A stretch of 64,000 bases of DNA from Cinnamomum chago (taxonomy: Eukaryota; Streptophyta; Magnoliopsida; Laurales; Lauraceae). The notes beneath the pieces are model-generated. The model saw only the letters and a list, made by a program, of their open reading frames with translations, was not told the origin of the DNA and ran no database searches. The position numbers were made by a program, and so were the translations under genes. The stretch covers positions 8,616,001 through 8,680,000 of the forward strand of contig CP142451.1 of assembly GCA_038049695.1 (NCBI GenBank), in the 5' to 3' direction. Positions 47,107-58,900 of this stretch are shown one piece after another (position 1 is the stretch's first letter; the number at the start of each line of letters is the position of its first letter).

Positions 47107-50100
47107 TAAAAGATTTCTTTCACCAAACAAACAAACAGAAACAATGAAAACTACAACGAAAAAAGGAAAACACCTAGAAGAACTTATATGTCAAGAGAAA
47201 TATTAGTGCAAAAAAGTCCTTCCATGGCAAGACCATCCGCCATTGCACAAACAAGTCATGAATTTCGACCTATCAATGACATAAGCGATTGAAGAATATT
47301 TGCTTTCAAAGCATCTTTGATTCCTCTCGCCCATATAACCGTCAGAAAAGCAGATCTCTTTCAAAGCATCTTTGATTCCTCTCGCCCATATGACCGTTAG
47401 AAAAGCAGATTGCCACATGATCTTTCCCCTCGATAATCCCCTACCAACTTCCAAGCATCAAAGAGATCACAAAGAGACTAAAGAAAAACCCAACTGCACT
47501 CAAACCAGCTTAGAACCGATTTCCATATTTCATGAGCCACCTTACAATTAAGCAAGAAGTGGTCAACTGTATCCTCAACTGATAGGCATAAAAGGCAAGC
47601 ATTGACAACAATGACTTTACGCAGGAGGCAGTTATCCATAGTGAGATGCTTCGTCAAAGCTCTAGCCAATTAAAGAGAATCACCCTTAGCGGTGCCTAAC
47701 TGAAGCAGCATTGTTTGATAGAGCCATGAAAAAGAGAATCACCCTTAATGTTCAATGCCGGACATCCAGTAGATGAAAAATCATCAAAGATTTTCGAAAA
47801 GATGCCAGATGAACTTTTGTTTTGTCATTGAATAGATGATATCAAAAGGCATGAACCCATGTGAAAATATCAAACACAACTCCATTTTCATATGGTAAAG
47901 GAGTTGTTCCCCAAATGGATTTCCACGTATTCTCCTGTGGAAGCTCTGACTTGCTTTCTGAAATAGGACATATTGCAGACTTTGTGGGTCCACAACCCAT
48001 ACCAAATAGGCCTTCAACGACTAGCCACCCTAAAATAAAGGAAAGAAAAGAAAAAAAATTAAAAAAAAACCTATTTGAATGTTGCAGACATCTGATCTTA
48101 GTTCATGAAATGGATGATTAGAACATAGCTACCTGATTTTCAATTTATATGATTTGCATTTGAGTTCATAGTTCTCGACTCACAAATTCAATGTGGTAGG
48201 TTCACTTAATTTATTTTTCAATTCATTTGATTCACAATTCGAGCTCGATGTGCTGAGTCAATAGAATTTAAGACAATTTTACAAGAGATCCCTCTTTGTT
48301 TTCATCAAATTGGGGCTCATTTAAGAAATCTTGACCATTCATCATCTCCTTTACATAAGTTGTGGCTTAAAATTTTAGTTTAATCGGAGTAAAATCCACC
48401 GTTGGATTGATCATTATTGTTCATATGACTAAATTATGCAAGAATAAATGGGTGAAATTATATGTTTAGCATTTTAATTAATTTAATGGTGGCACAAAGT
48501 CAAATTTATTTGAAATTTGACCCACCATTGATTCACTTGTGAAAGACTTATTTTTTGGATTTTATAAATGGGCCCTAATACTGGATTAACAAAGATAGCC
48601 ATTTCTATTTTATAATCCAATGAAGTAGCACAAAATATAATATTTGTCTTCCATGAGATTTTAGGGATTCACATAAACATTTATGCATTATAATATTTAC
48701 ATATATTTTTTGAGTGATTAAGCTTTTAGTGGATCTATCTCATAAAAGAAGAAGACACTCATTTTAATGGGTTTAGATTTTTGATTGATAGGCAACATGA
48801 GCCTCTCAAGCTCTGTCAACCCGAATTGTAGAGCACCTCTACTTTAGTCAAGTTAAGAAAGAGGTAGGGAAAAGGAATTGTAGAGCACCTCTACTTTAGT
48901 CAAGTTAAGAAAGAGGTAGGGAAAAGGAAAGATGATACGGTGCATTAAATTACCATCCAATTGTCCACTCTAGTAAAGTCAAGAGAGGAAGAGAAAGGAA
49001 AGATTGTACAGTGCATTTAATTACCATCCCATTAACCCATGGGAAGAAAGGAAATAACCAATGGAAATAAAATAAGAGACCAATGGGCAATATTCTCTCA
49101 ACCATTTCATCTTCTTCTCCATCATCTTCTCTGTTTTCATTGGTTACTTTTCTTTGTATTCTCCACCAATGGACTTTCTTTTCCATGCATGAACAAACTG
49201 CTGCGAACTCATCATCACCATCACCATCATCATCACCACCACCACCATCAAAACCTTGTCCCAACTATGTTAGAGTCGACTACGTGAATTTTGTTTCTCC
49301 ATTCCAGTCTATCATAAGCCAAATCTTCAAATAAGTTGCACTTCTTCAAATCTACTTTTACTACCTCCATCAACGTCCTCTTCGGCCTACCCTTTCCCCT
49401 TGGTAGGCCATAAACTTACATACCCAAACTTTTTCTTACAAGCACCGTTGCCAGCCTACATTGGACATGTTCAAACCATCCCAAACGGGTTTCTCTAATT
49501 TTATTTTCTATTGATGCTACCTCTAAATGCTCTCAAAATCACTCATTTCTAATTTTATCTTTCCTAGTTTTACCACACATCTACCTCAACTTTTTCATCT
49601 CTACTACCTCATTTTGTGCATATGTTGCTTTATGATATGCCAACATTCTACTCCATAGGTCATCACCGTCCTATAAATTTTTTCCTTCAATCTTGTTAGC
49701 ATTCGTCGATCACAAATCACTCCAGAAGCAACTCTCTACTTCAACTATCCCGCTTTTATCCTGTGTTCGACATCTTTATCAATCTCCCCATCCTTGCTAC
49801 GAACTAAGGCATTTTAAAAACTCTGAATCAACTGAATCAAATAGTGGATTGTTCTATTAGAACAGTACGAGATTCGGGGCACAAAGAACAAATTAGATAA
49901 CTATGGATTAGAAACACTTTTAACCTAATGTCATAGCTCAAAACAACTAGAAGCATCCAATAAACCTAATGTTCATAGATTGAAAATCCCAAAAGCTTAT
50001 TTTGTCTGTTAGGGGTTAGGGCTAGTGAACCCCCATAAAATCCTCCACATGCTTTACTTACGCATAGAGTTTCTTCACATAGAAATTGCAGAGGATCTGG

Positions 50101-53100
50101 AGAAGAACCCAAAATAATAGATGTACGATTTGGATCCATTATTGCTTCCCCAACATGACACTCTACTTTTTTAAAATAGGTCATAGGGCAAAGTTTGTGG
50201 GAACCATTGTCACTACCAGATGCAAGAGGACTTTGAGATCTAATTGTCTACAAAAGATCAGGCATGTTAAACACCACTTCATGCTGTCAAATCTAAGACC
50301 AAGAAATGAATAGTTAGTAAATGAAGGGTAAGTGTTTATTGTAACTTCCAACCATCTATTCCATGTGCTTAGATAAAACAGCTTGAAATGTCTAATGGAC
50401 CTCATTTAGTGTGAGTGATAGATCCCAAAACTCTCTTGAATCTAGTAGAGTCAATGGCCCCATAAACTCCTTATGTGATCTACTTTTAGGGCCCGTTTGG
50501 CAATTTTACATGTAAAATAAAGTGTAGTAAAGCATCAAATCAAGAGAGAATAAAATATAACGGGGTTCTTAAGGTATTTTGTTTTTAGTTTTTGGTATGG
50601 AATCTTTTTTATGTTTTGTATAGAAAAGTGAAGCTTTTTGTCTTTTAGTGGAGAAAGGAGGTTGCTTTTTTACTTTTTTTGAAAAAGATGGAAGGGAATT
50701 TTGAATTAAAGTGCTATTGATGCGGCCCCCTGTCTGAAAAATGGAGACTTTACTTGACTTTTACTAATATAGTAAACTGCCAAACAGGGCCCTTAAGGAC
50801 AGATCAACGAAAGCATGATACAATATAGGATCTGGATAAACATTATAACAAGAGATGTATGAATCCTCTATTGCTTCCATTATACCACACTCTTCATTAC
50901 TCATTAAAATAAGACGAGTGTTTAAAGTTTTTTGAGGGGCCACTAGTGCCACCAGATATAAGAGAGCATTTAGAATTAACTATCTACAAAAAAAAGGTCC
51001 ATTAGATGTTTTCAACTGTCCAATCTAACACCATGAAATGAATGGTCAAAAAAGAAACTTCAACCTTTACCTATTGACCATCCATTTCATGACCTTAGAT
51101 CGGACAACTAGAAACATCTAATGAATGTAATATTTTACAGATTGAAAGATTCCATAGCCCTCTCGTGTCTGGTAAAGCAAAAGGGCCCACAAACTTTGCC
51201 ACATCATATACCTAGAAGCAATCTCATTCCAAGCACTAACGGATATGAAACCAATAGTTGTATCTCAGTTTTAATTAGCAAATTCTTTTCTCAATTTCAT
51301 GCACCAAACATGCAAATGTAAGTTCATCAAGAAAATTACAGTGCTGTGCCCAATATGGCAAAATGCAAACTAAGGAAAAATTACACCAGAATATTATATT
51401 CTCATATTTGAAAATCACGAGTGAAAAATGGTCTGTGGATTTCAGTTATGCATAAATGTGCTAATGGAGTGGTTTGATCATCATATCCTCCCAAATCATG
51501 ATCTAAGTGTACATCCAAATACAACGTTAAACTATAAGCACCCAGTGAAATGTAAATCAACAGGAAAGTCAGAAATCGGAAGAGAATTCTTATAGTTGCA
51601 TTAAGAATGTTAAACAGATACCATATTTTCTACAAGCAATATTATAACATGTCAGACTCTGATTCAACAAGACACATAAGTCCATAGTTAGGCTTAAATG
51701 TTATCCACACATTACTATTTTCTAGACCCCACACAGTAGACATTCAAATTTCAAATCCAATATCAACCATCCTAAATGAAGGATAGAAAGCAATCAGTGA
51801 CTCAAACATACCTCCATCTCCATTTATAAACGATAAAAGGTCATCAACAGATCGATCGTCCACTCGTTCCTCTTCAACTTCAACATTCTGAAGCAGATCA
51901 TCGCACAAATTTGATTAGTTAGAACTGTGGTCAATATACAGTTTCAAATGTGTGATTAAAAGGACTACAAAAATTGTAGGGCATTGAGATGAAAATATGA
52001 TGTCCAAATGAGCAATAATTGGTATTTAAATAAGAGAAATTGCATGGACCTCTAATGTAATGCATCAGAACTTGTATAATACAATGATTAATTATAGCCA
52101 TTAAATGACTGTTCTTCAAGAATGTTAACTTCTTATGGCCCCAATAGTGGACGACAGATATCTCAAAAAATGTTCCTCATTAAAACATCCTGGTCATCCA
52201 TCCTTTGCCTTAATTGACAGCAAGGACTTCACATTAACTTTTAGGGCATGTCCCATCCTCATGCAGTCCATCAACGAGGAACGACCTAAATCACCTGACC
52301 ATACTTGTATAGATGGCACAACAGGACACTATATGTCATGCACCATGACCCTATAACTCGTCTTGAAGAAATGGAATATATAAATAGAGACACACCTTCA
52401 GTTTCTTTTTCTCCTTCAGTTCTTTCCTCTTTCTCGCATACAATCTATTCAACAGACGAATCCTTGGATCATCAGTTGTGTTTTTCAGAGGCTCCAACTT
52501 TTCCTCCTGAAATCAAATAAATATGTGATACATATAAAGGAGTATTCATTACAGAAAGCAAAACAAAACCACTTTCAAGCAAAACACCTCAGTGAGATCA
52601 TCGGGCAAATGGAATGTCTCACGTATCTCCTCTGGAGTTTTTCCTTCTATCATTCGAGCAAGTGCACGGCTTGTGAGATCAACCAAGGGTTTTAATTGGA
52701 GGCTGTCAGCTGCAGATGTTAACTCACATAACCGTTTTGTATCTATCCGGATGAACTTCTCATCAAAAGACTTCCGTTCCTGAGTGAAAAAGGTCAAAGA
52801 TCATGAAATCAGGAGTAATTAAACTAGGAGGTTTTGTTGATCTTACACTGGTGAGGAAACTAGAAATCTAATAGGTTTGCATACAAGAGAACATGCCAAG
52901 GTGGCAATGTGCAGAAAGTCCAAGCCATACAAGAAGGTGGCCTCAATTGTGTCATTGAAACAGCCAAAATAAGAAACATACTCATCAGGAGGGCATTGGT
53001 GTTTTTAAGTAAATGGACTATATAATAGACTTGGCAAACTGGTCCTAATCTAACATGCATGGCATGCTTTCCAGATGAGTGGATTGGCAAGCTTTTGACC

Positions 53101-55715
53101 AGGTGATCCACAGTTGGTCTACCTGAAGCATGACATTCACAAGTGCCAGTGGAGGACCCAGGATTTTTATTTGGGTGGTGCGAAATTTTTGCTAGAATTT
53201 GCAAGACATTTTTCAAATTAGCAATTGCAAAGGAGAAAATGTATTGCATTTAAATACATGCGAAATATTTAAATGCATCAACTCACATACATTTCTCTCA
53301 TTAAAAGTTATCTCAACTCTAAAACAAAATTTTTAATATTTCCCTCGACTGTTCTTCATGTTTTGAACAAGAAGATTATATGTAGTGCAAAACAAAGTCC
53401 AAAAGCAAAAAAGCAAAACTATCTTCAATAAAGGTTTGAAGAAACAAACAATGAAATAAACCCACTTTGCAAGAACAAGGAAAACCCATTAAAGACACCT
53501 CAATTTAGTAAAATCAAATTAACTTGCTCACGAAAATGAAATAACCATCACATTATAATCAGGACAAAGGAATCAACCCATCACAGTTTTTTTTTTTTTA
53601 ATGATAACTTTCATTGACTAAAGAAATCAGTACAAGAGACATATACTGACCTCAAAACAAACAGAAAAGAAAAAAAAAAAAAAACAGCCAGACAAAATAA
53701 CAAGAAACCCAAAAGTCAAAAGAACAGAAAGAAGAGCAAAAACACTTGGTTACACCGCGACCCCTAGCTTAAGTGAAAGTAATATCCTTCCAATTATACA
53801 TGATTCGGTCGCAAGGGGAGTCATTGAATATAGGATTGATCTTCACCCACTGAGCAATAGAGAATTTTATCTTGTCACGTAAAACCTCTTCTTTCGTTAT
53901 TGTCCCTTCAAAGCATCTAGCATTCCTCTCCTTCCATATATTACAATCAGGACAAAGGAATCAACCCAAATGGGCAAGATGATATTAAAAAATTCAAATC
54001 TCAATCAAGCCCAAACCCAATAAATGAAAAAACCAACCAATCTCCCATCTAATAAAAAAACTTAACATTTAATTGCTATAAAAAGATTTAACAAAAAAAA
54101 AAAAACAGAACTGGATGAGCAAAGCTGCCTCTTTTACCAGAGAAAGAGAGAGAGATGGCTGGACGGAGAGAGGAGCTGATGACGATGCTGTTGAGATTTG
54201 GGGGTTTTCTGCGTTGTAGAATGTAAATTTGGAGATTTCTATTGCACAGAGAGAGAGGGAGAGATGGCCGAACAGAAATGGGGAGTTGAGACACTGCAGG
54301 TGCCATTTCCAGAGAGTAAGCCTGAGTGCCAACAAGAATCTGGAGCAAGAGGGGAGAAAGAAGTAGGTTTTTGGTTTGGATATTTTTTGCCGATTTGGAA
54401 TGGGGGTTTGAATGAAATCGATGGAGTCCTCGATATTAGGTTGGGGCTACACATGTCATGGAGTGGTGCAGACATGGATTTGAATGGGTGTGCAACCCAT
54501 GTGGCCCATGGATTTATGAAAGTTTAAAATTTTACCTGGGGCGGCTGCACGCACATCATATGACGTGGGTCCACCCCTGACAAGTGCGCTCACATGAAAT
54601 AGGCAAGGAAAAGTGGCAGGATACCAGAACAAAAATATCCAATACAGTGTTGATTTTATTTCCTTTTTTCGAGTAATATAGTGTTCATTTGGAAATGCAA
54701 CTTAATTTTGTTCGAGAATTAAACAGGTTAACAATGACTGATACCCTCATCATAACTACAACAACAAAATTCTAAGCAAATAGTTAACAAATGAGTAATC
54801 CATAGATAGCTTATTTAGTTTCATAAGGTTCTATAGCCTATTTAGCTTCAAGGTTCTATAGCCAGATACCAATTGTGAAACTCGATTTCAGAGTGCCACT
54901 TCCTGGTAAATGAAACCGTTGCACTTATTCCAATGAACTGAAACCAACTGGTCTCACATTGAGTCATTTGTTCATCCCATTTAAATGCACAGAGCATGTG
55001 AAGATGTTACGAAAATAGCAATTAATGTGAATTAAGGAAATGTTTGAACACAACAGACCTTATTTGAGCGGCCGGGTACTTGATGAAACCGGCAATAATC
55101 AAGTATTAAGCTTAAAACAGCAGGATTGACTTGTTGTGGAAGAGAAATTGCATAGTTTTTAGAAGACCCCGTGCCAGATTGAAGTATTTCTCGACATATC
55201 ATGGGACAAAACATCGCAACCTCTTCTTCAACTTGCTGGATTGACCCATCAGATGTTTGGAGCCAGATAAAAGACTTCATAACCTGCAGAGGGAAATACA
55301 AATGAACGTGTTATATGCAGAATGCAAAAAATGAAACTTATAAACCAAACAAGTAGCTTCTTTAACAAAAATTAATTGCATGGTACACAAAAACTTAATG
55401 AGCAGAAAATTGTTGGAAATCTGATAAAGGTTTATGCAATGTGACTCTAGTTTGATGTTTGAAGCAAAAGTTAAACTCTCAGCAGTTAGCTGTCTCAGAA
55501 CTCACCAAAGCCACACAGAGAGTAATGAAAATGAATTGGATGTGTCATTGGGAATGATAAGCTCATTAGACAAAGAAATATATGAATAGAATAATGCATC
55601 ATATATTCATGTCTCGGGAATAAATAACTTGAAAAATAATAGAAAATCAAAGTTACTAAAGAAAATGCAGACAACTTACCTCTGGTTTTATGATCTCCAT
55701 ATTGTTCTCAGACAT
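34523..55715 (-). CDS. ASK21-like: SKP1-like protein, ASK21 type
   Basis: Nine coding exons, in transcript order: 55680-55715, 55059-55283, 52588-52779, 52396-52506, 51812-51887, 45957-46051, 38772-38932, 37492-37619, 34523-34539. They join in frame to 346 residues with GT-AG introns. Residues 13-87 are the SKP1 N-terminal POZ fold (SFIWLQTSDGSIQQVEEEVA, then LDYCRFHQVPGRSNK). Residues 88-160 are the SKP1 dimerisation and F-box-binding region (CELTSAADSLQLKPLVDL, EIRETFHLPDDLTEEEK). The extended tail has a basic stretch (KQKKKNRRRK, probable nuclear signal), an acidic part and EVEDFARRLNSDWPERMQ. This matches Arabidopsis ASK21 (about 351 residues). SKP1 proteins link cullin 1 to F-box proteins in SCF ubiquitin ligases; this divergent subgroup is less studied. 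The last exon encodes only four and a part codons and is the least certain. Confidence 0.93.
38516..38536. repeat. C homopolymer run
   Basis: About 21 C in a row, preceded by CCGCCGCCG. Its exact length is likely to be unreliable in assembly. Confidence 0.85.
39106..39953. mobile_element. Inverted-repeat element carrying an L1 fragment
   Basis: The exact ends CATAGTTGTCAATT (39106-39119) and AATTGACAACTATG (39940-39953) are inverted. Further matching GGAACATTG/CCGGAA words lie inward. This resembles a common plant MITE family with this end. I found no clear target duplication. An L1 remnant fills the middle. Confidence 0.55.
39290..39800 (-). pseudogene. L1 LINE ORF2 C-terminal fragment
   Basis: The minus-strand frame (39287-39901) encodes the reverse transcriptase zinc-binding domain: WNLKAPPRVVIFKWMALRKR, GCPMCLSDEESMDHLMLSCK and WTVWKERNSRC. 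Only this 3' part of ORF2 remains, in one open frame of about 170 residues. It lies in the intron between exons 6 and 7 of the SKP1-like gene. Confidence 0.85.
41249..41578. mobile_element. Mutator-type MITE, 330 bp
   Basis: Inverted ends of about 28 bp (GGCACCCCTCTGCTGAGCAT on the left; reversed right end GGAATTCCCTCCGCTGAGCA). A perfect 9-bp target duplication TTCTAAAAT lies at 41240-41248 and 41579-41587, which is the length Mutator-family elements make. No coding sequence. Confidence 0.88.
41945..44640 (-). pseudogene. Decayed L1 LINE, reverse transcriptase part
   Basis: On the minus strand, in order: KNIRATFIALILKRQGA and PISLIGRSYKILAKV (44372-44641); QGAFMQGRQI and CVLDLEKAYGRVDW (about 44050-44310); QRGLMQGDPLSPFLFVFVGE and LQLADDTVIFY, the catalytic ADD motif (43648-44091); further domains at 43446-43679 and 42952-43134; then zinc-binding-domain traces near 42480-42620. 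It ends at T-runs near 41985 and 41950 (poly-A). Frameshifts and stops separate the blocks. A partial duplication repeats the QGAF..QGR block (44190-44350), and a 73-bp duplication occurs at 42508-42653. Confidence 0.85.
44949..45410. repeat. Three-unit degenerate tandem repeat
   Basis: Units of about 125 bp begin GGGCCCC (44949, 45142) or GGCCCCC (45286). Each contains ATCT-AAC, then TTTTGAGCAAT or TTTTGAGAAAT, and ends TTGG (near 45075, 45264, 45410). The units are spaced about 190 and 145 bp apart. A related single unit may lie near 48290-48410. Confidence 0.6.
45457..45559 (+). mobile_element. RTE-type LINE 3' end with GAT tail
   Basis: The + strand encodes MEAVKMQLKKCNLSEDLASD, like the C-terminus of plant RTE reverse transcriptases, soon followed by a (GAT)n tail at 45537-45555. 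It is a short 5'-truncated copy in the intron between SKP1-like exons 6 and 7. Confidence 0.7.
46840..47760 (-). pseudogene. L1 LINE 3' fragment
   Basis: The minus-strand frame at 47478-47669 has the zinc-binding region with CLLCLSVEDTVDHFLLNCKV. The sequence continues through 47203-47454, with a 55-bp duplication (47304 and 47359), to a 3' end near 46860 that shares TATACTGACAAGCAA-like words with the L1 at 41.9-42.0 kb. A long CT run interrupts the 3' part. Confidence 0.75.
47025..47103. repeat. (CT)n microsatellite, about 39 units
   Basis: An uninterrupted CT run of about 78 bp inside the 3' part of the L1 fragment. On the SKP1-like transcript strand it reads GA. Confidence 0.95.
48823..48926. 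repeat. 52-bp tandem duplication
   Basis: Two near-identical 52-bp copies starting GAATTGTAGAGCACCTC at 48823 and 48875. A more degraded, longer-period copy of the neighbouring GTGCATT-AATTACCATCC block follows to about 49030. Confidence 0.88.
49205..49800 (-). mobile_element. RTE-type LINE 3' fragment with ATG/GTG tail
   Basis: On the minus strand the sequence contains a decayed stretch like the plant RTE C-terminus (GWFEHVQCRLATVL read from 49440-49500). It then ends CATAGTTGGGACAAGG followed by a (GATGGT)-type simple tail (49209-49250), the usual RTE terminus. It lies in the intron between SKP1-like exons 5 and 6. Confidence 0.75.
50030..51230. repeat. Diverged tandem block pair flanking a Tourist MITE
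   Basis: The block at about 50030-50485 and the block at about 50795-51230 share ordered motifs: ATTGCTTCC, CACTA(C/G)(T/C)(A)CCAGAT, TCTACAAAA, a TCTAA-ACCA-GAAATGAAT stretch, AATGGACC or AATGAATGTAAT, and GATTGAAAGATTCC-like ends. Each contains a fold-back around AGATGTTTTCAACTGTCC / GGACAACTAGAAACATCT. The MITE at 50489-50792 lies between them. Confidence 0.6.
50489..50792. mobile_element. Tourist-like MITE (PIF/Harbinger type)
   Basis: A 304-bp element with ends GGGCCCGTTTGGCAATTTTAC and, reversed, GGGCCCTGTTTGGCAGTTTAC. The 3-bp target duplication TTA lies at 50486-50488 and 50793-50795. This end sequence is very common in plant Tourist elements. Confidence 0.88.
53147..54579. mobile_element. 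hAT element with nested L1 fragment
   Basis: Ends CAGTGGAGGACCCAGG and, reversed, CAGGGGTGGACCCACG. A perfect 8-bp target duplication ACAAGTGC lies at 53139-53146 and 54580-54587. The 1433 bp include an L1 fragment (53581-53939) inserted later, leaving about 1.05 kb of own sequence. No transposase is seen. A GA-rich stretch (54138-54360) has open frames on both strands, but I recognise no protein in it. Confidence 0.92.
53581..53939 (-). mobile_element. 5'-truncated L1 LINE insertion
   Basis: On the minus strand it encodes the L1 ORF2 end (IWKERNARCFEG at about 53900-53939), then a 3' UTR ending AAAGTTATCATT and poly-A (T-run 53588-53600). It is flanked by 29-bp repeats at 53552-53580 and 53940-53968 with one mismatch, a long target duplication as L1 makes. 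Confidence 0.92.
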
Positions 55716-56230
55716 TTAACAATAGCCACCAAATGTATGAATTCGTAATTATAGGCGCCCAAAAAAATTCAAGTTTATGCCTCAAAATTCAAAGCCTCGG
55801 AAGTGCGGAAGACATGGAAAGATCAACCTTAGTGGAAATATCATGATTACAAAGCAGAGAGCAATTCTTCACCACCATTACCCACAATAACAGATTCCTC
55901 AATTCCATGAACATGATTATCACCAATTCTTCTCCTTTGCTGAGCTTGTCCAAGTCCCACAAGCCCACTCATCAGTTTTTCTCCTTTTTTTTAGGTAACG
56001 TAACTTCCTCTTTTTTTAAATATTATAGGTAATGTAACGTAACCCGATCGGCCGGACCTCACAAACACATAGTTATATTTTTTAGCACCTTCCAACTGTG
56101 CTGTAGGCTCCTGCCATAACAGAAAACATTAGATGTTTCAAAAATAATAGGCATAGATTGAATAAATAAATAAGTAGAAGGCAATTAAAGATACATGCAA
56201 ACATATGTAATATAGATCCTATGCAATGAA

Positions 56231-56302
56231 ACAGTAGTGAGATTACGTTTTAGAGGGGCCCCGAAAACAGTGGTGAGATTACGTTATAGAGGGGCCCCGG
56301 AG
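56231..56302. repeat. 36-bp tandem duplication
   Basis: Two copies starting ACAGTAGTGAGATTACG (56231) and ACAGTGGTGAGATTACG (56267), each with GAGGGGCCCCG. It lies in the inferred UTR intron of the SKP1-like gene. Confidence 0.85.
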
Positions 56303-57144
56303 CCCCCACAAGGTAAGGAGATGGCTTGAATCATCAGATGGATCTATAATCAGTGTTCAGATAGGTGGTGTATGAACTTTTGCTCCCATTCAAACATTGT
56401 ACATTGGTAATAATGAACCATCAAAATCTTGCCACGGTGCAAAGTTGTAAAATTCCAACAGCTGAGACAAATGGCCGAACTTCATGGATGGGGTGAAGCT
56501 TCACCTACCCACGCCCTCAGCTTCACATCGAACCATTTATCAATGAGTTTATACTCATCCAAATGGCCACAATAAAAATAACACATCATCCAACTACTGC
56601 ATGAGAACAATGTAAGTACCAAGAGAATTTGTGAAACTTGAAATCAATTAACAATGAAGCCTTATAAAGAATACATAATCAAGAAAATGAGCCCAACAAT
56701 TTACCCAATCTTATCATAATCTACTCAGACCTATATCTGAACTATCATTTCCTACCATAATAACTTAATTCAATTACTGTGGTATTAGCTCTCTAATGGA
56801 TGGTGGATCAATGTGGAGCCTTCACACACATCTTGGAGCCATGCCAATGGAGTCTTCTCACATTGGAGATGCCCAGGAGTCTTCACACAAGGCTAAGAGA
56901 GGGTTTTTCACCAAACCAATATAGGAATAAAGAAGGATGTCCAGTCTGATTTTCTTTGAAGAGCATTACAACCTTTATATAGAGTGATAGGCAATGGTTC
57001 TCAATGAGAGATTACCCCGTCTAATTAGAGTGCCAATAATCTTCAACTCTAAATTAGATATTGGTAATTTCTAATCAAGAATCTCAAGGATTTTGACCGA
57101 GTCATTTTTCTAACCTAAGAAAATTACGATCAGCTTGATTTTCT

Positions 57145-57350
57145 TTTTTTTTTATCGGTAAATTTGGAAATGCATTAGATATAAAAGAGTACGTAGTAGA
57201 AAAGAAACAAGACCAAACATAGTGTTCCGGTATAAGAGTTATATACCGGACACCCGCCACACCTACATTACAAAAGCACTCAAATTACATGAATGGTGAA
57301 CCCCTTGTTTAGCTAAACAATCCGTGAAACCATTTATTATTGAAATGGAT
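57145..57350 (-). mobile_element. L1 3' end with RNase H-like remnant
   Basis: On the minus strand TDCLAKQGV (57310-57340) matches the end of the RNase H domain carried by many plant L1 elements. It is followed by a 3' UTR and a poly-A tail (T-run near 57146-57159). Confidence 0.55.
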
Positions 57351-57767
57351 TGCATCAAATGCGATTATGTGGGCAAAAAATGGTAAATATGGCCATTTGT
57401 AATTTAACTTTATTTTGATGGACACCAAGGAGTTGTGCAACTCAATGAATTCATCTTTATACATATGAAAAGGAAAAAAAATCCAATCAACTAAAGGATT
57501 CATAAAAAAAAAAAATAATAATAAAGGACTTATGCAGAGAATAGACACATGGGAATTTGAGAATATCTCAAGGGCCTTTTTCATAAAGAGTGGCACATAA
57601 ATTGTACATGCCACGAGATTACACAGTAATCTTTTGCACGTGTAGTTATCGCTTACGGAAGTATTCTTGCTACTGATGAAAAAATACCATCTTTTGCAGA
57701 GCTAGTTATATTAAATTGTTTAGCTCATGGAATACAATCTTTTTAGAGCATTTTTTTTTTTTTTTTT

Positions 57768-57802
57768 GGGGGGGGGGGGTGTTTGGGGGGGGGGGGGGGG
57801 GG
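57768..57802. repeat. G homopolymer runs
   Basis: G runs of about 12 and 18 bases separated by TGTTT, preceded by a T-run. The lengths are likely uncertain. It could form G-quadruplex structure in a transcript of the + strand. Confidence 0.8.
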
Positions 57803-58900
57803 CGCGTGGGGGGTTGGTTGGGTAGAGAAACTTGTTGGGCTCTCACTAATCCATTCAATCGAGTGTCAAGCCCACTCTGAAAGTGATATTATTTTTTCCT
57901 TGGTCTTAATATCAATGACAATTCAATTTCACCCAGATTTTAGAATTATACTTCAATTTTGGATCCCAAAATTCTGCTAACCCATAAAACAAATATAAGG
58001 CGGCTGATACAAAACTTGAAAAACACATCCCATCTTGAAAAATAAAAATGGGACTCCACAAGAAACCAACTATAAAATAGAAAACTAGTAACACTCGAAT
58101 GCATTGAAGCATGCGATTCAACAATTTTCAATTTTTTTCCTGCAAAAATAACAGCTCAGCTTTTAAGTAGAGAATCCCAGCAGCCGTTTGGATCAAACCC
58201 ATGTTAAATAACACGAATTCTTCCATGAACAAAATATAAAAAAAAAATCAACATACAGACGAAAAAATGTAAGACTCAGCCCAAGAACATATACATTTAT
58301 GTGCCATTTGGATAAAACCCCAAATCAAACGAAAAAATCTTTCAGGTTCCGCCCAGTTTGTCATTCAAATGCCACAGAATGAACATATAAACAGCGAAAT
58401 AGACAGTCCATAACCTCAAAAATCTTTAAACCATTTGGATTTAAAACTACTATCAATGAAACATGTCAAGTTTCAATCTTTCACTCTTGTTTCCAACAAA
58501 TGCCACAAATTCCTCACAAAAACAGAGGTACAAACGAATGCATCGGCTCAATAACAAAGAAACAGAAATCCCCATGAGCGATTTGGATGAAAACCAATGT
58601 CAAAAAAATCAAAATCTTCCACATTTGGCAACCTTTCCATCGATTTTTGGAAGAGTATTCGAGATAAGATGAGATGGATAGAACGGCAATAACACGTACC
58701 TGATGAACGAATTGAAAGATTCGGGTGTCGAGATTGGAAATAGGAACGAACGAGCTTTAAAATTCCGCGGCTTTTGGCGCTTGTATTGTTGTCGACAGGA
58801 GAAGAGATAGAAAAAACATACGAGCAAGGAAGGAAACGGATAACGAAGCGAGAGAGCGAGCGAGGAAGAAAGAGAGAGAAAACGGGGTTTCTAGGGTTTC

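Larger units (their letters stand above)
55716..58900 (-). promoter_or_regulatory. 5' UTR exon, UTR intron and promoter edge of the SKP1-like gene
   Basis: On the minus strand a CT-rich leader (about 58880-58700) ends at a good donor (CATCAG|GTACGTG at 58700/58699), with no coding frame that joins the protein. The next acceptor must lie close upstream of the start codon at 55715, perhaps near 55780, so a 5' UTR intron of about 2.9 kb is inferred. A telo-box-like AAACCCTA is at 58892-58899 (minus strand), a motif common near 5' ends of plant housekeeping genes. Confidence 0.55.

Noticed and set aside
49198-49250. His-rich open frame from ATC/CAC repeats
   Set aside because: It is the simple-sequence tail of the RTE fragment read in one frame, not a gene.
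54198-54527. 109-codon + strand frame inside the hAT element, possible host-gene capture
   Set aside because: I do not recognise the product. Overlapping open frames occur on both strands in the GA-rich DNA, so coding status is not supported.
56760-57120. Possible solo LTR with TATATAG
   Set aside because: I could not find TG...CA ends with a matching 5-bp duplication.
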